DNA of 64,000 bases from Fallopia convolvulus (Eukaryota; Streptophyta; Magnoliopsida; Caryophyllales; Polygonaceae), in assembly GCA_964016875.1 (NCBI GenBank), contig OZ024730.1:37139795-37203794 (forward strand), read 5' to 3'. Within the stretch, counting starts at the first letter, position 1. Each line of letters opens with the position of its first letter. Under the pieces are notes generated by a model. The model was not told the origin of the DNA. It worked only from the letters and a program-made list of their open reading frames with translations, and searched no databases. The position numbers and the translations under genes were made by a program. Shown here piece after piece: positions 47,301 to 59,060 of this stretch.

Positions 47301-48865
47301 AGCAATAAATATTTTAAGTTAGTATAAAATTTAAAATTAATCAACATGATACTTTATTATCAAGTCATGATCTTAACCTTCAATCACAACATTTATATAT
47401 TACTCTCTAACACGATATATGTTGATTATATGATCTTTTTTTGCCAAAAATGTATTAAGAAGGTACTTATAGACACATATTATAGTTAAATCCGATTTGT
47501 TTCAATTAATTTTGTATATTTTTTAATATGTGTTCGAAACTCTGTTTTACCATGCAAAAAAAAAAAAATAACAGAACATGATGTTGGATAGACACGAACT
47601 TGGTTCTCACAACAACTTGAACTTGGGCTCGAAGACATTGCGAGGGAACTCTTAGCATTGAGGGTGGTTCTATGGGTGTAATTGGTGCTGAAACGTAGAC
47701 GAAGAAGCAATTCTATGAGAAATCTACAATGTCGTTAAAACAGGGAAAGTTGTCGTAACGATTCTTTCAAGGTTGCTATAGCTAACAAGTACAACATGTT
47801 ATAGGAAACTACAATATTCATAGATAGTGGCACTGTAATATATACATGACAACAAAAGATTTAACAACAAAAAAATATCCACGTGACATGTGCATGTATT
47901 ACTCTTCTTTAGCTCAACTTAACAAACTATATTATAAGAGATGGTTTTATTTAAATAAGATTATAAAAGGTGGTTGTTGAAAAACACTCTTTTTAAAACA
48001 TGGTAGTTGATAAAGAACCTTTAATTACAGTGTAGAGAGCATATTTTAGTTAGTTTTGTTCCAATATGTGATTAATGGATACTCTAAATAATCATGACAC
48101 TTTTATTTGGGTTTGGGGGGAGGGGGTATTATGTCCCAAATTACGTGATTTGTGTGTATATTTTTATGCATAATTATCAAAATCACGATTCAATTCAACG
48201 ATTTTACGATCCGAAGTGATGGAACCGTCCTCAATTCACAATAGAATTTTATTAGTGATAGATACCCAATTGATTATAATATAAATTTATAACTTTTTTA
48301 CGATACCGATTTTATAAATGATAGAATCCTAGACGATTACAATAGAAAGTTATATTTTTTATGATCCGAATTTATTTATAATTCTAATGATTCTATAAAC
48401 GGTTATAATAATTCCACAAATTTATTCTCATTTATATTTTATTAATTTATTCAAGGTTTACCACTCAATTCTCTTTACTTTAGTATTTTTACTTACTACA
48501 TTCATAAAATTTTAAATTTTATAAATTTGTATATATATAGTAAATCTATAATATAATACTTCACTACATACTTGTAGTAACAATGTAGAATATTATGACT
48601 CGAAGATCCGATTTTACTACCCTATCTAGAATTCTCTCTACAATCCGATCATAAAATTCCGATTTTAATATAAAATTGCTTACCATTTAAGTCCCACCAA
48701 AAATTGCTAATTAATTTTAATATTAGTACTTCACTATGGAAAAAAGCTTATATATCCATCTACTTGTGTTTAACTTTAATTTCCAAGATAAAAATTACTA
48801 TCCATTTAATATTTTAGACTTTCTTCTTCTTTTATTTCGAAACAATTAATACTAATAATTTTATA
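47301..48865. other. AT-rich DNA, nothing recognised
   Basis: No domain-bearing frame, no terminal repeats and no RNA gene seen. A 12-base poly-A run and a G-rich run (GGGGGGAGGGGG near 48114) are the only landmarks. Confidence 0.4.
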
Positions 48866-49549
48866 GGGAAAATTGCATTTAACTACCCTTTATTTTACAC
48901 TTGTTGCAATTAACCACCCTTTATATGTTTTTCTACACTTAACCACCCCTTATTTGTAAATATGTGCATTTAACCACCCATTTTAATAAAAACTGTTATT
49001 TTCTTTGTTAAGTAAAGTAAATTACATTTCCCCCTTTTTTAAATTTTATTTACAATAAATAAAAGAATTTAGGAATAAATTGAGTTTGGAATGCCATTAT
49101 CATTGGATTTCTACCTACATCTCAACCTTTTGAGTCTCGAGTCGTCATGTATCAGCTTAGACATGATTGACTCCAAGGGACGCTCAAAGTCGTCAGAATC
49201 AGATCCAAACTCATGGTCTTTGCGTCGGTGAAGTCGTGGTTCTTCACCATTGGATGAAGGGAAGAAATTATAATGAAGGAAATTAGGTCAGTGTTGCAAA
49301 AATCGACGTATTAGAACTTGAAAGGGTCAATTATGTTTTTTCCGTTATTTATTTATTGTAAATAAAATTTAAAAAGAAAGCAAAAAAAGTAATTTACTTT
49401 ACTTAACGTTGAAAATGACGTTTTTCGTTAAAATGGGTGGTTAAATGCACATAATTACAAATAAGGGGTGGTTAAGTGTAGAAAAAAAATATAAAGGGTG
49501 ATTCATTACAATAAGTGTAAAATAAAGGGTGATTAAATGTAATTTCCTC
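48866..49549. mobile_element. Second long-TIR MULE-like element with possible captured fragment
   Basis: Long inverted repeats start GGGAAAATTGCATTTAAC on the left and, read inward, GAGGAAATTACATTTAAT on the right, with repeated ACCACCC/TAACCACC motifs like those of the Pack-MULE at 16405 but clearly diverged. Candidate 9-bp TSDs AATTTTATA (48857-48865) and TATTTCATA (49550-49558) match at 7 of 9. The core at about 49120-49230 has a minus-strand open frame that is not AT-rich like its surroundings. Confidence 0.65.
49118..49230 (-). pseudogene. Possible captured gene fragment in the second MULE
   Basis: The minus strand reads one open, charged segment that includes KDHEFGSDSDDFERPLESI and SKLIHDDSRLKR. 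I do not recognise the source. There is no start codon and no flanking exon. It is short enough to be chance, but the composition change inside a MULE argues for capture. Confidence 0.35.
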
Positions 49550-49824
49550 TATTTCATATACACATTTATAGGTAGTACAACTTTTTAAGCTCATTTATAT
49601 GTAGTACAACTTTTTAGGCTCATTTATAGTTTTTGATAAAGGTGAGAAACTCTGAAAAATATGTCGGCAATTATTACTTTATTTTTCCAGTTAAAAGTAA
49701 GTCTGAAAGTTGCGGTAATACTTTTTTTCATCTTATTCCACTTTGAAAAACATGAATGGTTGTTTGTAACTCCGTTGTGTTTGCCTATTTGAAGAGAGTT
49801 GAGAAGGAGAGCAAGGTGCAATTA

Positions 49825-50025
49825 TGTTACAGTAATGCTTAATCAGAAAGAGAGTGCATACAAGAATATAAAAGCTGAATTACAATTCAACGTCTCTACT
49901 AAATAAAAGGGATATGTTAGATATCTCCCTAAAACAGTAGAGGTAATGGGGATTTACCTAGAGGGAAATAAGGAAAAGATATACATATAAAGGTAATAAT
50001 AAGAATATGATTTTATTCCTTAATA
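49825..50025 (-). repeat. Short Ty1/copia-type LTR remnant
   Basis: The minus strand at 50040-50020 reads ACTTGAGGGGGCATATTAAGG, a typical copia polypurine tract with the LTR start. The LTR ends ...CATTACTGTAACA at 49825. It is about 200 bp long. Short sequence right of the tract may be internal. There is no coding remnant and no TSD could be set. Confidence 0.5.
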
Positions 50026-50040
50026 TGCCCCCTCAAGTAA

Positions 50041-51359
50041 GATGGTCTTCCTATCCACTAAACCGTTCTCCGTCAGACCTTTAACCGGAGAAAAAAGAAG
50101 AAAGCTTATATCGGATAAGAGAAAATATTGAGAAGAGAAGGTGGAGTCAGTAAAAACCCATGAAGGTATTTCTTTTTTGAACGAAATTTAACCTTTGAGG
50201 TTAACAATTAGGGCAATTTTTTTTTTAAAAAAAATAAGGTTAGCACACGAAATTTCATAATTCGTTGGATATCATATGAATTTGTCTTAACTTGAGGATT
50301 GCTGAGCGAAATTTCCATTTAGTGAGATACGTGCTTATTCAAATAAGAGATCCATAGCTCAATTTCTTACAAATAGACCGATTTTCTTTTAACATTATAT
50401 TATTTAGATTTTAATATTGTTAAAAGAATGAGTAGAGTAGTGGGCAAGTGGTAATTTTAGATTAAGACACATGGCACAATCTTTTCTGGCATGGTCTTAT
50501 AAGACAAGACCTTACCTTACTGGTGGTCCATGCAGATATGGCCTTATACAAGGACCAATGACGTTAGAAGATTACAGTGATAGAGCGGTAGTAGGGAAGA
50601 TTTGGAGGAAGTGTCATTTTCTTTTTCTTTCTTTGTTTTTAGTTTCTCTGTTTTCGTTTTCTAGCAGACATGGCCTTTTATGCAAGGGCCAATGTTGTTG
50701 TTGTAGTTGACACGTGACTATCTTTTGTAAAAATATTGGTTTTGCTTTCATTTTTGTACTAAATGCAAAATATATAAAAATACAAAATATAAAAATATAT
50801 ATATACTATAAAATACAAAAATTTTGGGTAATTAATGACCCATTTAATTGGCCTAATAACCTATATCTAATTTTAATTTAATAATAATTATGTATAAACT
50901 TATGTACATATATCTTCTACTTAAATTTCATATAATTATCTAAATCCTTTTCCTTTATATATGTAAAGTTGTATTTTTTTCAATCAATGTACAATTATTA
51001 TTATGTTTAGGTATTTTAATAATTACATTATAAAGAAAAATAAGTTTTTTACATTCTATTTGAAATGTTACATTTTGCAATAAATAGTACAGCTATAAGA
51101 AAAAAATATGAATAAGAATTTATGTTCTGTTTATTTATTAATTAATTAATAATCGTCATAATATAAATAAACAGATAAGAATTTTTTCATTTCTCAAATA
51201 AAATTTTGTTTTATGAAATGATATTATATAAATTATATTTTAATATTAAAATATTGTTTTATTCAAGAAATAATGAAACGCAAATATAAATCTAATAAAT
51301 CATCTTAACTTAAAATACTAATTTTTACAATATTTGATATTACACACAAAAATAACAAA
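50041..51359. other. AT-rich DNA, no confident gene
   Basis: The frame at 50471-50710 (79 codons) has no recognisable domain. It contains two related phrases, ATGGCCTTATACAAGGACCAATG and ATGGCCTTTTATGCAAGGGCCAATG when split at their halves, about 140 bases apart, so part of it is an internal repeat. The remainder is AT-rich. Confidence 0.35.
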
Positions 51360-51930
51360 AGTAGCATTAACATTTGATATTACATCATTCATGTAGCAAC
51401 TTTTGGTATTACACACAACCTTTGGTATTATAATATGAATTTAAAGTCATTAAATTATAATCATTAGTATTACAAATAAATATAAATATAAAAGAAGATA
51501 AGATCAACCTTCGGTATTCCAAACAAAAGATAAGATCAAATTAAAAATCTAACCTTTCTTATTCCACTTCTTTTCTCACTATATAAGTCTTTCATTTTTG
51601 CATTATCATATCACAATTTCATTCGCTACGAAGCAAAAACTATAATACAACCCTCAAATTGTAGAAAAAGAAGCATCAATCATGAAATTCTGAGAGAGGG
51701 AGGGGTAAAGTGAAACAAAAATTAATAAAAGGTAGATGAATGAAGGGTACATACCATCCACGAAATGAAAGTATTTCGTTCAGGTTAAAATTCTACAACT
51801 TCTATTTCATTATTTTTTTTATAGTAGTGATTTTAAGTCTATATATGTAATAATAAAGTAAATAATAATAATAATTCAAACTAATTCTTCTATCAATTTA
51901 ATCTAATGAATTTTAGTTACATTAAATTTT
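51360..51930 (+). repeat. Promoter-like repeat, copy 1
   Basis: Matches 53140-53660. It contains alternating TTTGGTATTACA phrases, then a TATA-like ACTATATAAG (51579-51588), a conserved leader with ATCATATCACAATTTCATTC and CTCAAATTGT, and a T-rich tail. No reading frame follows. Confidence 0.55.
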
Positions 51931-52259
51931 TACTTTTCTAACCAAATTTTTTTGGTAGGATTTCTTTAACCAATTTTATACTATGAAGTTTGTATTTCTA
52001 TTATAAAATATTTCAAACAAATGAGTTGTTCACATCCTTCATAATCCTTCAACTTCAAAAAAAAATTAGAAATAAATTTTATCACAAGTAATTATCTCTA
52101 ATTTTAATCTAATCCATCTATATGTAGATCTAGAAACCTATATACTTAAAAAAATTGAAAATAATTGTTCATGTACTTAATATGGTTTTTAATAATCTCA
52201 TTTCAACAATACATCTATATATTATAAATATTTAAAGTTTGTTGCAGTAAATGGTCATG

Positions 52260-53720
52260 TAATTAACATTCTTCAATGTTTCATTTTATGTCGATCTTTC
52301 TAAACCTACTTTGAGAATTTATTGTCTTTTATCTCAATATACCATGAAAGATTGCTAAAAACAATACAACATGAAAGTTTTTTAAAAATTGACAATATTA
52401 ATTGAGAAAGATGTAAATATTTAATCATATATACTCGCAATATTCATAGTGCTAATAAGAGGATAACTTATTAAAAAAATAATTTATCCTATATTCATTG
52501 AATGAGATAGAAATAAAATTAATGTGGACAACATAAGATAGAAATAAAAATTAAAAAAGAAACATTTTTCATTAAAAATTAAAAAAATAGATTATTCAGC
52601 ATTATATTCTACCAATTATTTTTTTTAAAATAAGCAAGAAGTTGAAATGTTGAAACTTTCATTAGACAATTAATGAGATCGATAAATGATCATAATTTTA
52701 TCAAAATAAATACGAAGAAATTGAAAAATTGTAACCATACTTGACCTTAAATATTGAAATTAATGGAATTAAATACTATTATTATATCAAAATAATTTAA
52801 TTGTAATAAGTGAGATTAAATGGATAATATATTTTTCTCTATGAAAGTATTTCAATACAATCTTTATGAAATCGACTATATATAGTAGATTAACTTTAAT
52901 TTTAAGCATTGGTTCCTCATAAAATATCCTTCATGCTTTATAGTAACCTTTGGTATTACATACAAGTATACAACCTTTTTTTGGTCGAAACAAGTATGCA
53001 ACCTTTTACATTACAATATGAATTTAAAGTCGTTAAATTATAATCATTGGTATTACAAATAAAAGTAAAAATAAAAGAAAACAAAATTAGTCTTTGGTAT
53101 TCCAAACAAAAGATAAGATCAAATTTAAAATATAACCTTTGATATTACATCAATTATTTAACAAATTTTGTAGTAACATTTGATATTACACACAACCTTT
53201 GGTATTACAATATGAATTTAAAGCTATTAAATTATAAATATTGGTATTACAAATAAAAGTAAAAATAAAAGAAGATAAGATCAACCTTTGATATTCCAAA
53301 CAAAAGATAAGATCAAATTTAAAGTATAACTTTTCGTATTCTGGTCTCTTTGTTATTATATAAGTTTTTCAATTTTGCATGATCATATCACAATTCGATT
53401 CACTACAAAGCAAAAAATAAAAGACAACTCTCAAATTGTTGAAAAATAAAGATCAATCAAGAAACTCTTGGAGATGGGTAAAGTGAAAAAACAAACAATA
53501 AACAAAATTCTACAATTTCTATTTCATTTATCTTTTTTTCTATAGTAATGATTTTAAGTCGATATTTGTGACAATAAATTAAAAAAAAATTAAAAATAAT
53601 TCTTTTAGCAAATTAATCTAATAAATTTTAGTTACATTAACGAATTGTTTTAACAAAAAAATATGTAACAATAATATAAAACATAAAAAAAACCGTGCAT
53701 AGCACGGGTCATCATCCTAG
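52260..53720 (+). mobile_element. Helitron 3' region, plus orientation
   Basis: Ends CCGTGC-ATA-GCACGG hairpin, then GTCATCATC, then CTAG at 53717-53720 followed by T, the standard Helitron 3' end. Bases 52430-52790 are related in inverted orientation to 38370-38700 in the minus-strand Helitron. The 5' end is not assigned, so the start given is only the limit of recognisable similarity. Confidence 0.65.
53140..53660 (+). repeat. Promoter-like repeat, copy 2
   Basis: Second copy of the 51360-51930 segment, with TTATATAAG near 53356 and the leader ATCATATCACAATTCGATTC. A third partial copy of the TTGGTATTACA part lies at about 52945-53100. Confidence 0.55.
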
Positions 53721-54701
53721 TATATACATAAACGTGACAAATTAATATACAACTAAAACTCTAATAATTATGTATTCAAAATAAGTGTTATTAAATTCAA
53801 GTTTAGAATAATTTATGCATTGAAGCTATTGATTAAAAGCGCATGTTATGGAGCTACAAAAAAAACGCATGTTATTAGTTGGCAATGCTATTAAATGGAG
53901 GTTAAAAGTTTTAATTTTTTTTTTGTAGCTTTTCCTTTAACAAATTTCCCATTTTTACTACATACGTTTCTTCTTAGTTCTTACTGCTTTGCCTTCCAAT
54001 TGCAATCCAACACCACCACCTCCCTCCCAACATGACCTTCGACGACCTCTGCTGTCTGCTGATACAGTAAATCTGTATCTAGGATAGAATAAACATGAAG
54101 AATGGAATTTGTATATATATGAATATATCGGTTGGTAGAAAAAGGCTAATGTTTATTGAACAACAATCTCCAATTCCTAGAGTGGGCTCTTAATTGGGAA
54201 GTAGGAACAAGAACGGGCTACTGGGAATGTGTTTACAACAGAGTACAATTAAAGAAGAACAGAAGGAAAATTACAAGGAACGTACGTAGTAAAAATGGGG
54301 TGGTGGTTAGTGGGGATGTTTGTTGATTTGCTCCAATTCATTACAAGGACCCCTAATTTCAAGCATCTCTTCCTCGATTTGCAATATTTTTCCGTTTTGA
54401 TCCTTTCCCCTCCAAAAATCAGTTGTTTTGTATATAATTCTTAAACGCCAAATTCAATTTGAAAAGAAGACAAACAAAGCATTAAAATCCTAAATCCCAT
54501 CAAAACAGAAAAAATCTAATGTCGATACCAAACGAGCCCTAAGAGCGGTTCCGATACTTGTGCTCACTTTTTAAAATAGTGCGAGAAAGGGGTGGTGAGT
54601 GGTAGAGGTTGGACGGTGGGATGCTGGGACAACGGGACGGCGAGATGGAGCCGTCAGGACGGAGGCTGCCATTGTAGAAGAAGAGATGGGAAAAATTAAT
54701 A
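53721..54701. other. Intergenic DNA upstream of the receptor kinase
   Basis: No gene is seen. A G-rich patch at 54590-54680 (ACGGTGGGATGC...GGGACGGCGAGATGG) stands out but has no clear coding content. Confidence 0.4.
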
Positions 54702-54941
54702 CTCCCTCCGTTTCAAAATAGTTGTCCATATACACAATTTTTCTTGTTTCACAATAGTTGTTCATATAATAATTTTTTCCATTTATACCCTTAATAATTA
54801 CACCACACTAAACATACACTTTTTCCAAAGCAACTTTTTGGAGTAGAAAGTACCACTTTATAGGGGTATTTTTGGAAGAATTTCCCCCCCTTAATATATG
54901 TGCATTTTTGTCTATGAACAACTATTTTGAAACGGAGGGAG
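54702..54941. mobile_element. Stowaway-type MITE (Tc1/mariner), 240 bp
   Basis: TA target duplication (54700-54701 and 54942-54943). Terminal inverted repeats CTCCCTCCGTTTCAAAATAG and its complement, extending to about 30 bp. The interior is AT-rich with no coding capacity. It lies about 370 bp before the start codon of the receptor kinase, in the likely promoter. Confidence 0.95.
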
Positions 54942-55307
54942 TATAATATTATATACGTATATGTGAGTTGGCAAATTTTGGAAGACGTGGCATTAGTAGT
55001 TTACGTATCATTATCAATAATGCTGTATCAAATGTCAACGCTTAACAGAAAGCCCCCAGAACTGACTATCAATCAATCAATCACCTTCGTAATACTTACA
55101 GACTTACAGTGCCAGCCAAGGAAGGGTAATTGCCATGAAATCAACTTTCGGTCATTTCTCTCTTTTCAATCACGCGGGTATTAGTATTATATATGTTTGG
55201 TCAACTTTGTAGTACTAACCATATCTGGATCCTCCATTTCAATAGAGCAGCTCATCGACTTCAACCTTCAATAAGCCCCCCTCCTCTTTCTCCAATCTCA
55301 GACAGCA

Positions 55308-57761
55308 ATGTCTGCTACTCCTACTACAGATTTCACCCTTCACTTCTTCTTCCTCCTTCTGCTTTCACTCTCCTACGTCCCATCTTCAGCCTCCAGACCC
55401 ACAAACTACCTCTCCAGAGGCGCCCACCTCACCGTGGAGCGCGCTGCAGAGGATTACCTCACCTCCCCTGACAGCACCTTCACCTTCGGCTTCTATGGCG
55501 GCGGCAGCGTCTCCTCCAACGCCTACTGGCTTGCAATCTGGTTCACCACATCCCCCAACCCAAACGGTGTCGTTTGGATGGCCAACCGCGACAAGCCCGT
55601 TAACGGCCATGGCTCCCGGCTAACTCTCGACAGAGACGGCGCCCTCGTCTTGTCCGATATCGATGGCTCCGTCACCTGGCAGAGCAACACCACTTCTTCT
55701 GCGGTTGACAGGCTGGAGCTTCTCAACTCGGGCAACCTCGTAATACGAAGCCCCACCGGGAAGATTGGCTGGCAAAGCTTCGATCTCCCTACAGACACTT
55801 TGCTGCCCGGCCAACTCTTAACGAAGAACACGAGGTTGGTTTCCGGGTTAAGCGAGGGGAATTTTGGATCCGGGTACTTCAGTTTGTTCTTTGATAATGA
55901 TAATGTTTTGAGATTGATATACAATGGGCCTCAGATAACCAGTATTTATTGGCCTTACCCTCTCGATCAGACACCGTTTCAACACGGTAGAACAACCTAC
56001 AATAGTAGCAGAGTTGTTGTTCTTGATGATCAGGGTCTGATTTCCTCCAGCGACCAATTCCGTGTCAGCGCTTCTGATGTGGCTACTCCTCGAATAAAGA
56101 GGATGCTGAAGATGGATTATGACGGGAATTTGAGGATCTATAGCTTGAACAACTCATCTGGGTCTTGGGCTGTGACTTATGAGGCTGTTGGTGCTCAATG
56201 TCTAGTTCATGGTCTATGTGGTGTGAATGGGATCTGCATTTACCAGCCTGAACATGGTTGCTCTTGCCCTCCGGGTTACGAGCAGACGAACTCGACTGAT
56301 TGGAGCCAAGGCTGCAAGCCTAAGTTCAAGAAAAGCTTCTCTGATTCTCTATTTGTGGAGATGAAGAACACCGACTACTATGGTTTCGATCTTAACTACA
56401 CCCTTGGAGTTAGCAACTTTGAGGAGTGCAAGCAGCTATGTTCGGGGGATTGTCGATGTCTCGCCTTCAGCTACAGGAAAACTGGTGAAGCCTATTGTTT
56501 CACAAAGAGCGCTTTGTTTAATGGATATTCCTCTCCGGATTTCCCAGGCAGCGCCTACATCAGGCTTCCTAAGAATTCAAGCTTTGGCTCATCGTTCCGA
56601 CCAGCTATGCTCAATTTAAGTGATGATAAATGTAGAGGGGGTAATCAAAGTGTGGAAACAGTGATGTTGGAATCGGCTTCTTTCGACACTCCCAGTCAGC
56701 ACACCAGATGGGCTTATCTGTACTCATTTGCTTCAGCATTGGGAGTAATTGAAATCCTTGTATTAGCTTGTGGGTGGTTCGTTCTGTTTGGGAAGCATGG
56801 CATACCAAGTTCTTTGGAGGATGGGTATCGTGCCCTTTCAAGCCAATTTAGGAGCTTTAATTACGGAGAACTCAAGAGGGCAACAAATCAATTCAAGGAG
56901 ATTCTAGGAAAAGGAGGCTTTGGAACTGTTTATAAAGGACGCTTGGAAGATGGAAGAGTGGTGGCTGTGAAGAGATTGGGAGAGGTGCTCGGAGAAGAGG
57001 AATTCTGGGCGGAAGTGAGTACGATTGGGAAGATCAACCACATGAATTTAGTGAGGATGTGGGGATTCTGCTCGGAAAAGAAACACAGGTTGTTGGTTTA
57101 CGAGTACATTGAAAACGGGTCCTTAGACAAGCACTTATTCTCCAATAAATGCCTACTCGGTTGGAAGGAGAGGTTTAAGGTGGCAACTGGGTTAGCTAGA
57201 GGACTAGCCTACCTTCACCATGAGTGCCTTGAGTGGATAATCCACTGTGATGTGAAGCCTGAAAACATACTCTTAGACACGGATTTTGACCCAAAGATTG
57301 CCGACTTTGGCCTTGCAAAGCTGTCCCAAAGAGGCGGTCCTGTTGGAGGATCATCCCAAGTCACCAAAATCCGGGGGACAAAAGGGTATATGGCTCCAGA
57401 GTGGGCAATTAACCTTCCCATTACAGCCAAGGTTGATGTGTACAGCTACGGAGTCGTCATCTTAGAGCTGGTGAAAGGGATTAGGCTGTCCTATTTGGTG
57501 GAGGATCAAGAATCAGAGCTCGTGAGGCTTGAGAGGATGGCAAAAGCGAGAAGAATGCAAGCGGATGATGGCAAGGACTTGTCATGGGTAGAGGACTTCG
57601 TGGATCCTAGATTGGAGGGGAAATTCAACAGGAGGCAAGCTGCTACTATGATAATAATTGGGTTTTCTTGCTTAGATGAAGATAGAAACAGGAGACCCAC
57701 AATGGAATCAGTGGCACAACTCTTGCTAGAATGCGAAGACTCAAAGGTTGGAAGTAGCTAG
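55308..57761 (+). CDS. G-type lectin S-receptor-like serine/threonine-protein kinase, intact, intronless
   Basis: 817 aa, usual length for the family. Signal peptide: about 1-30 (hydrophobic LHFFFLLLLSLS). Extracellular: B-lectin domain about 35-165 (FTFGFYG, VVWMANRDKPVNG, WQSFDLPTDTLLPGQ), S-locus-glycoprotein-like region to about 290, EGF-like cysteines about 298-336, and PAN/apple domain about 340-420 (FEECKQLCSGDCRCLAFSY). Transmembrane helix about 470-495. Kinase about 530-810: GKGGFGTVYKG (534-544), Lys555, HCDVKPEN (catalytic Asp648), DFG 666-668, APE 696-698. Cys before the catalytic Asp makes it a non-RD kinase, common in plant immune receptors. It would sense an extracellular ligand at the plasma membrane and phosphorylate downstream proteins; the ligand is unknown. 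The start is the first ATG, in front of the signal peptide. The ZmPK1-like subgroup is likely. A Stowaway MITE lies upstream. Confidence 0.96.
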   Translation: MSATPTTDFTLHFFFLLLLSLSYVPSSASRPTNYLSRGAHLTVERAAEDYLTSPDSTFTFGFYGGGSVSSNAYWLAIWFTTSPNPNGVVWMANRDKPVNGHGSRLTLDRDGALVLSDIDGSVTWQSNTTSSAVDRLELLNSGNLVIRSPTGKIGWQSFDLPTDTLLPGQLLTKNTRLVSGLSEGNFGSGYFSLFFDNDNVLRLIYNGPQITSIYWPYPLDQTPFQHGRTTYNSSRVVVLDDQGLISSSDQFRVSASDVATPRIKRMLKMDYDGNLRIYSLNNSSGSWAVTYEAVGAQCLVHGLCGVNGICIYQPEHGCSCPPGYEQTNSTDWSQGCKPKFKKSFSDSLFVEMKNTDYYGFDLNYTLGVSNFEECKQLCSGDCRCLAFSYRKTGEAYCFTKSALFNGYSSPDFPGSAYIRLPKNSSFGSSFRPAMLNLSDDKCRGGNQSVETVMLESASFDTPSQHTRWAYLYSFASALGVIEILVLACGWFVLFGKHGIPSSLEDGYRALSSQFRSFNYGELKRATNQFKEILGKGGFGTVYKGRLEDGRVVAVKRLGEVLGEEEFWAEVSTIGKINHMNLVRMWGFCSEKKHRLLVYEYIENGSLDKHLFSNKCLLGWKERFKVATGLARGLAYLHHECLEWIIHCDVKPENILLDTDFDPKIADFGLAKLSQRGGPVGGSSQVTKIRGTKGYMAPEWAINLPITAKVDVYSYGVVILELVKGIRLSYLVEDQESELVRLERMAKARRMQADDGKDLSWVEDFVDPRLEGKFNRRQAATMIIIGFSCLDEDRNRRPTMESVAQLLLECEDSKVGSS

Positions 57762-58553
57762 TACGTTCCACTAAGGCTGCCAAAACAACCTCACAAATCC
57801 TTCAAAGACCCGTTACCATCATACATTAGATGACTCTTCTTTGTTTTTGTTTTTTTAAGGGAAGCCTGAATGTTACAAGTTTCTATCCCTTGACAAAATT
57901 GTAACCATCTGTAGAAGAATATAAAGTCTTGATCCATTCAATTTTTGTTTTTTATAAATCTTTATTGCCTATATCAAAGTTGTCAATAAGAAGTTTGTTA
58001 TGTATTTCAGGTCAAGTGAGAAGTAGATGAGTTCTAGATACAAGCAACATAAATATTTATTTAAGCTAGTGATGTCTTCTACTCATAATTCTCCACGGGA
58101 TATCAAAAACATATTTGGATACTATGGTCTTCAATAATATATATTCATGACAATTTAAGCACAGAAAGCATCATCAAACTATCTATCATTGAAGCACCAA
58201 AAACTTAGTTGCTGAGTTCACAATGAAAGCATCAAACTATCATAAAAACTATACTCAGGATCCTCCTAGCCACATAGCCAGATTAGAGATTAGGCCTGTG
58301 ATTTTTCCCATTGTGAGGTATAAAACAAACAAATATACAATTTTAGCACAGAAAATCGATACACTGTATGCACAAAAAGAAAATCCAGAAATCATCACTC
58401 CTATCATTGAAGTTGAAGCAATTACTGAAAATAAGCAAAAGAAAGAGCCTCCAAGCGGTATGCCAAAAAGCCGGGATCCAAAAGCAAGTATCAAAAGTTA
58501 AATTTCAGCCAGTTCAGAATCAGATCAAGGATTGAGATCAAAACCTGATGCTT
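57762..58553. other. 3' flank of the kinase gene and unassigned DNA
   Basis: AATATAAAG near 57918 could serve polyadenylation of the kinase gene. At 58223-58501 both strands are open: plus gives a 92-codon hydrophilic frame (MKASNYHKNYTQDPP...) and minus gives a hydrophobic frame (58255-58494). I recognise neither, and cannot say which, if any, is coding. The minus frame lies where later exons of the gene at 62530 could be. Confidence 0.3.
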
Positions 58554-58659
58554 AGTGGTGGGTTCCGGTCCCTGGAACTAGAGAACCGAACCGGAGGAAC
58601 CGGTAGAGGACCGGTCCCGGTCCCGGTTCCTCCCTTAGAGGAACCGGAGAACCGGCGGT

Positions 58660-58835
58660 TCCTCCGGTTCGGAACCGCCGGTTCCACCGCGATCGCGGCC
58701 CAAAAACCGCGGTCGCGGTTCAGCCAACAAAATGTACACACATTCTGTTGGACCACACCGCGATCGCGGACCTAAATCCGCGATCACGGTGCCCAAGGGC
58801 AGCGATCGCGGCCCTCTATCACCGCGATCGCGGCC
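58660..58835. repeat. CCGCGATCGCGG palindrome cluster, left
   Basis: Copies or near copies of the 12-base palindrome at about 58687, 58708, 58759, 58776, 58801 and 58822, directly before the transposase leader. Similar clusters lie at about 61510-61605 and 62165-62275. Confidence 0.85.
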
Positions 58836-59060
58836 ACTGTTCCAACGGCTATTTTTTTCCCAACGTCTATATTCCAACGGCTATTTTCCTTCCATTTACC
58901 CATATAAATACCATACTTCACCTTCAATTTGATTCACACCAATCTCATACTCTCTTATCTCTCTCTACTATTACTACTCTCATAATTCTACAAGCTTTCA
59001 ACTTGCAAATTCTTTCTTACTACTTCCAAGTCTTTTATCTCCTTCCTAATCTTTTGAAAC

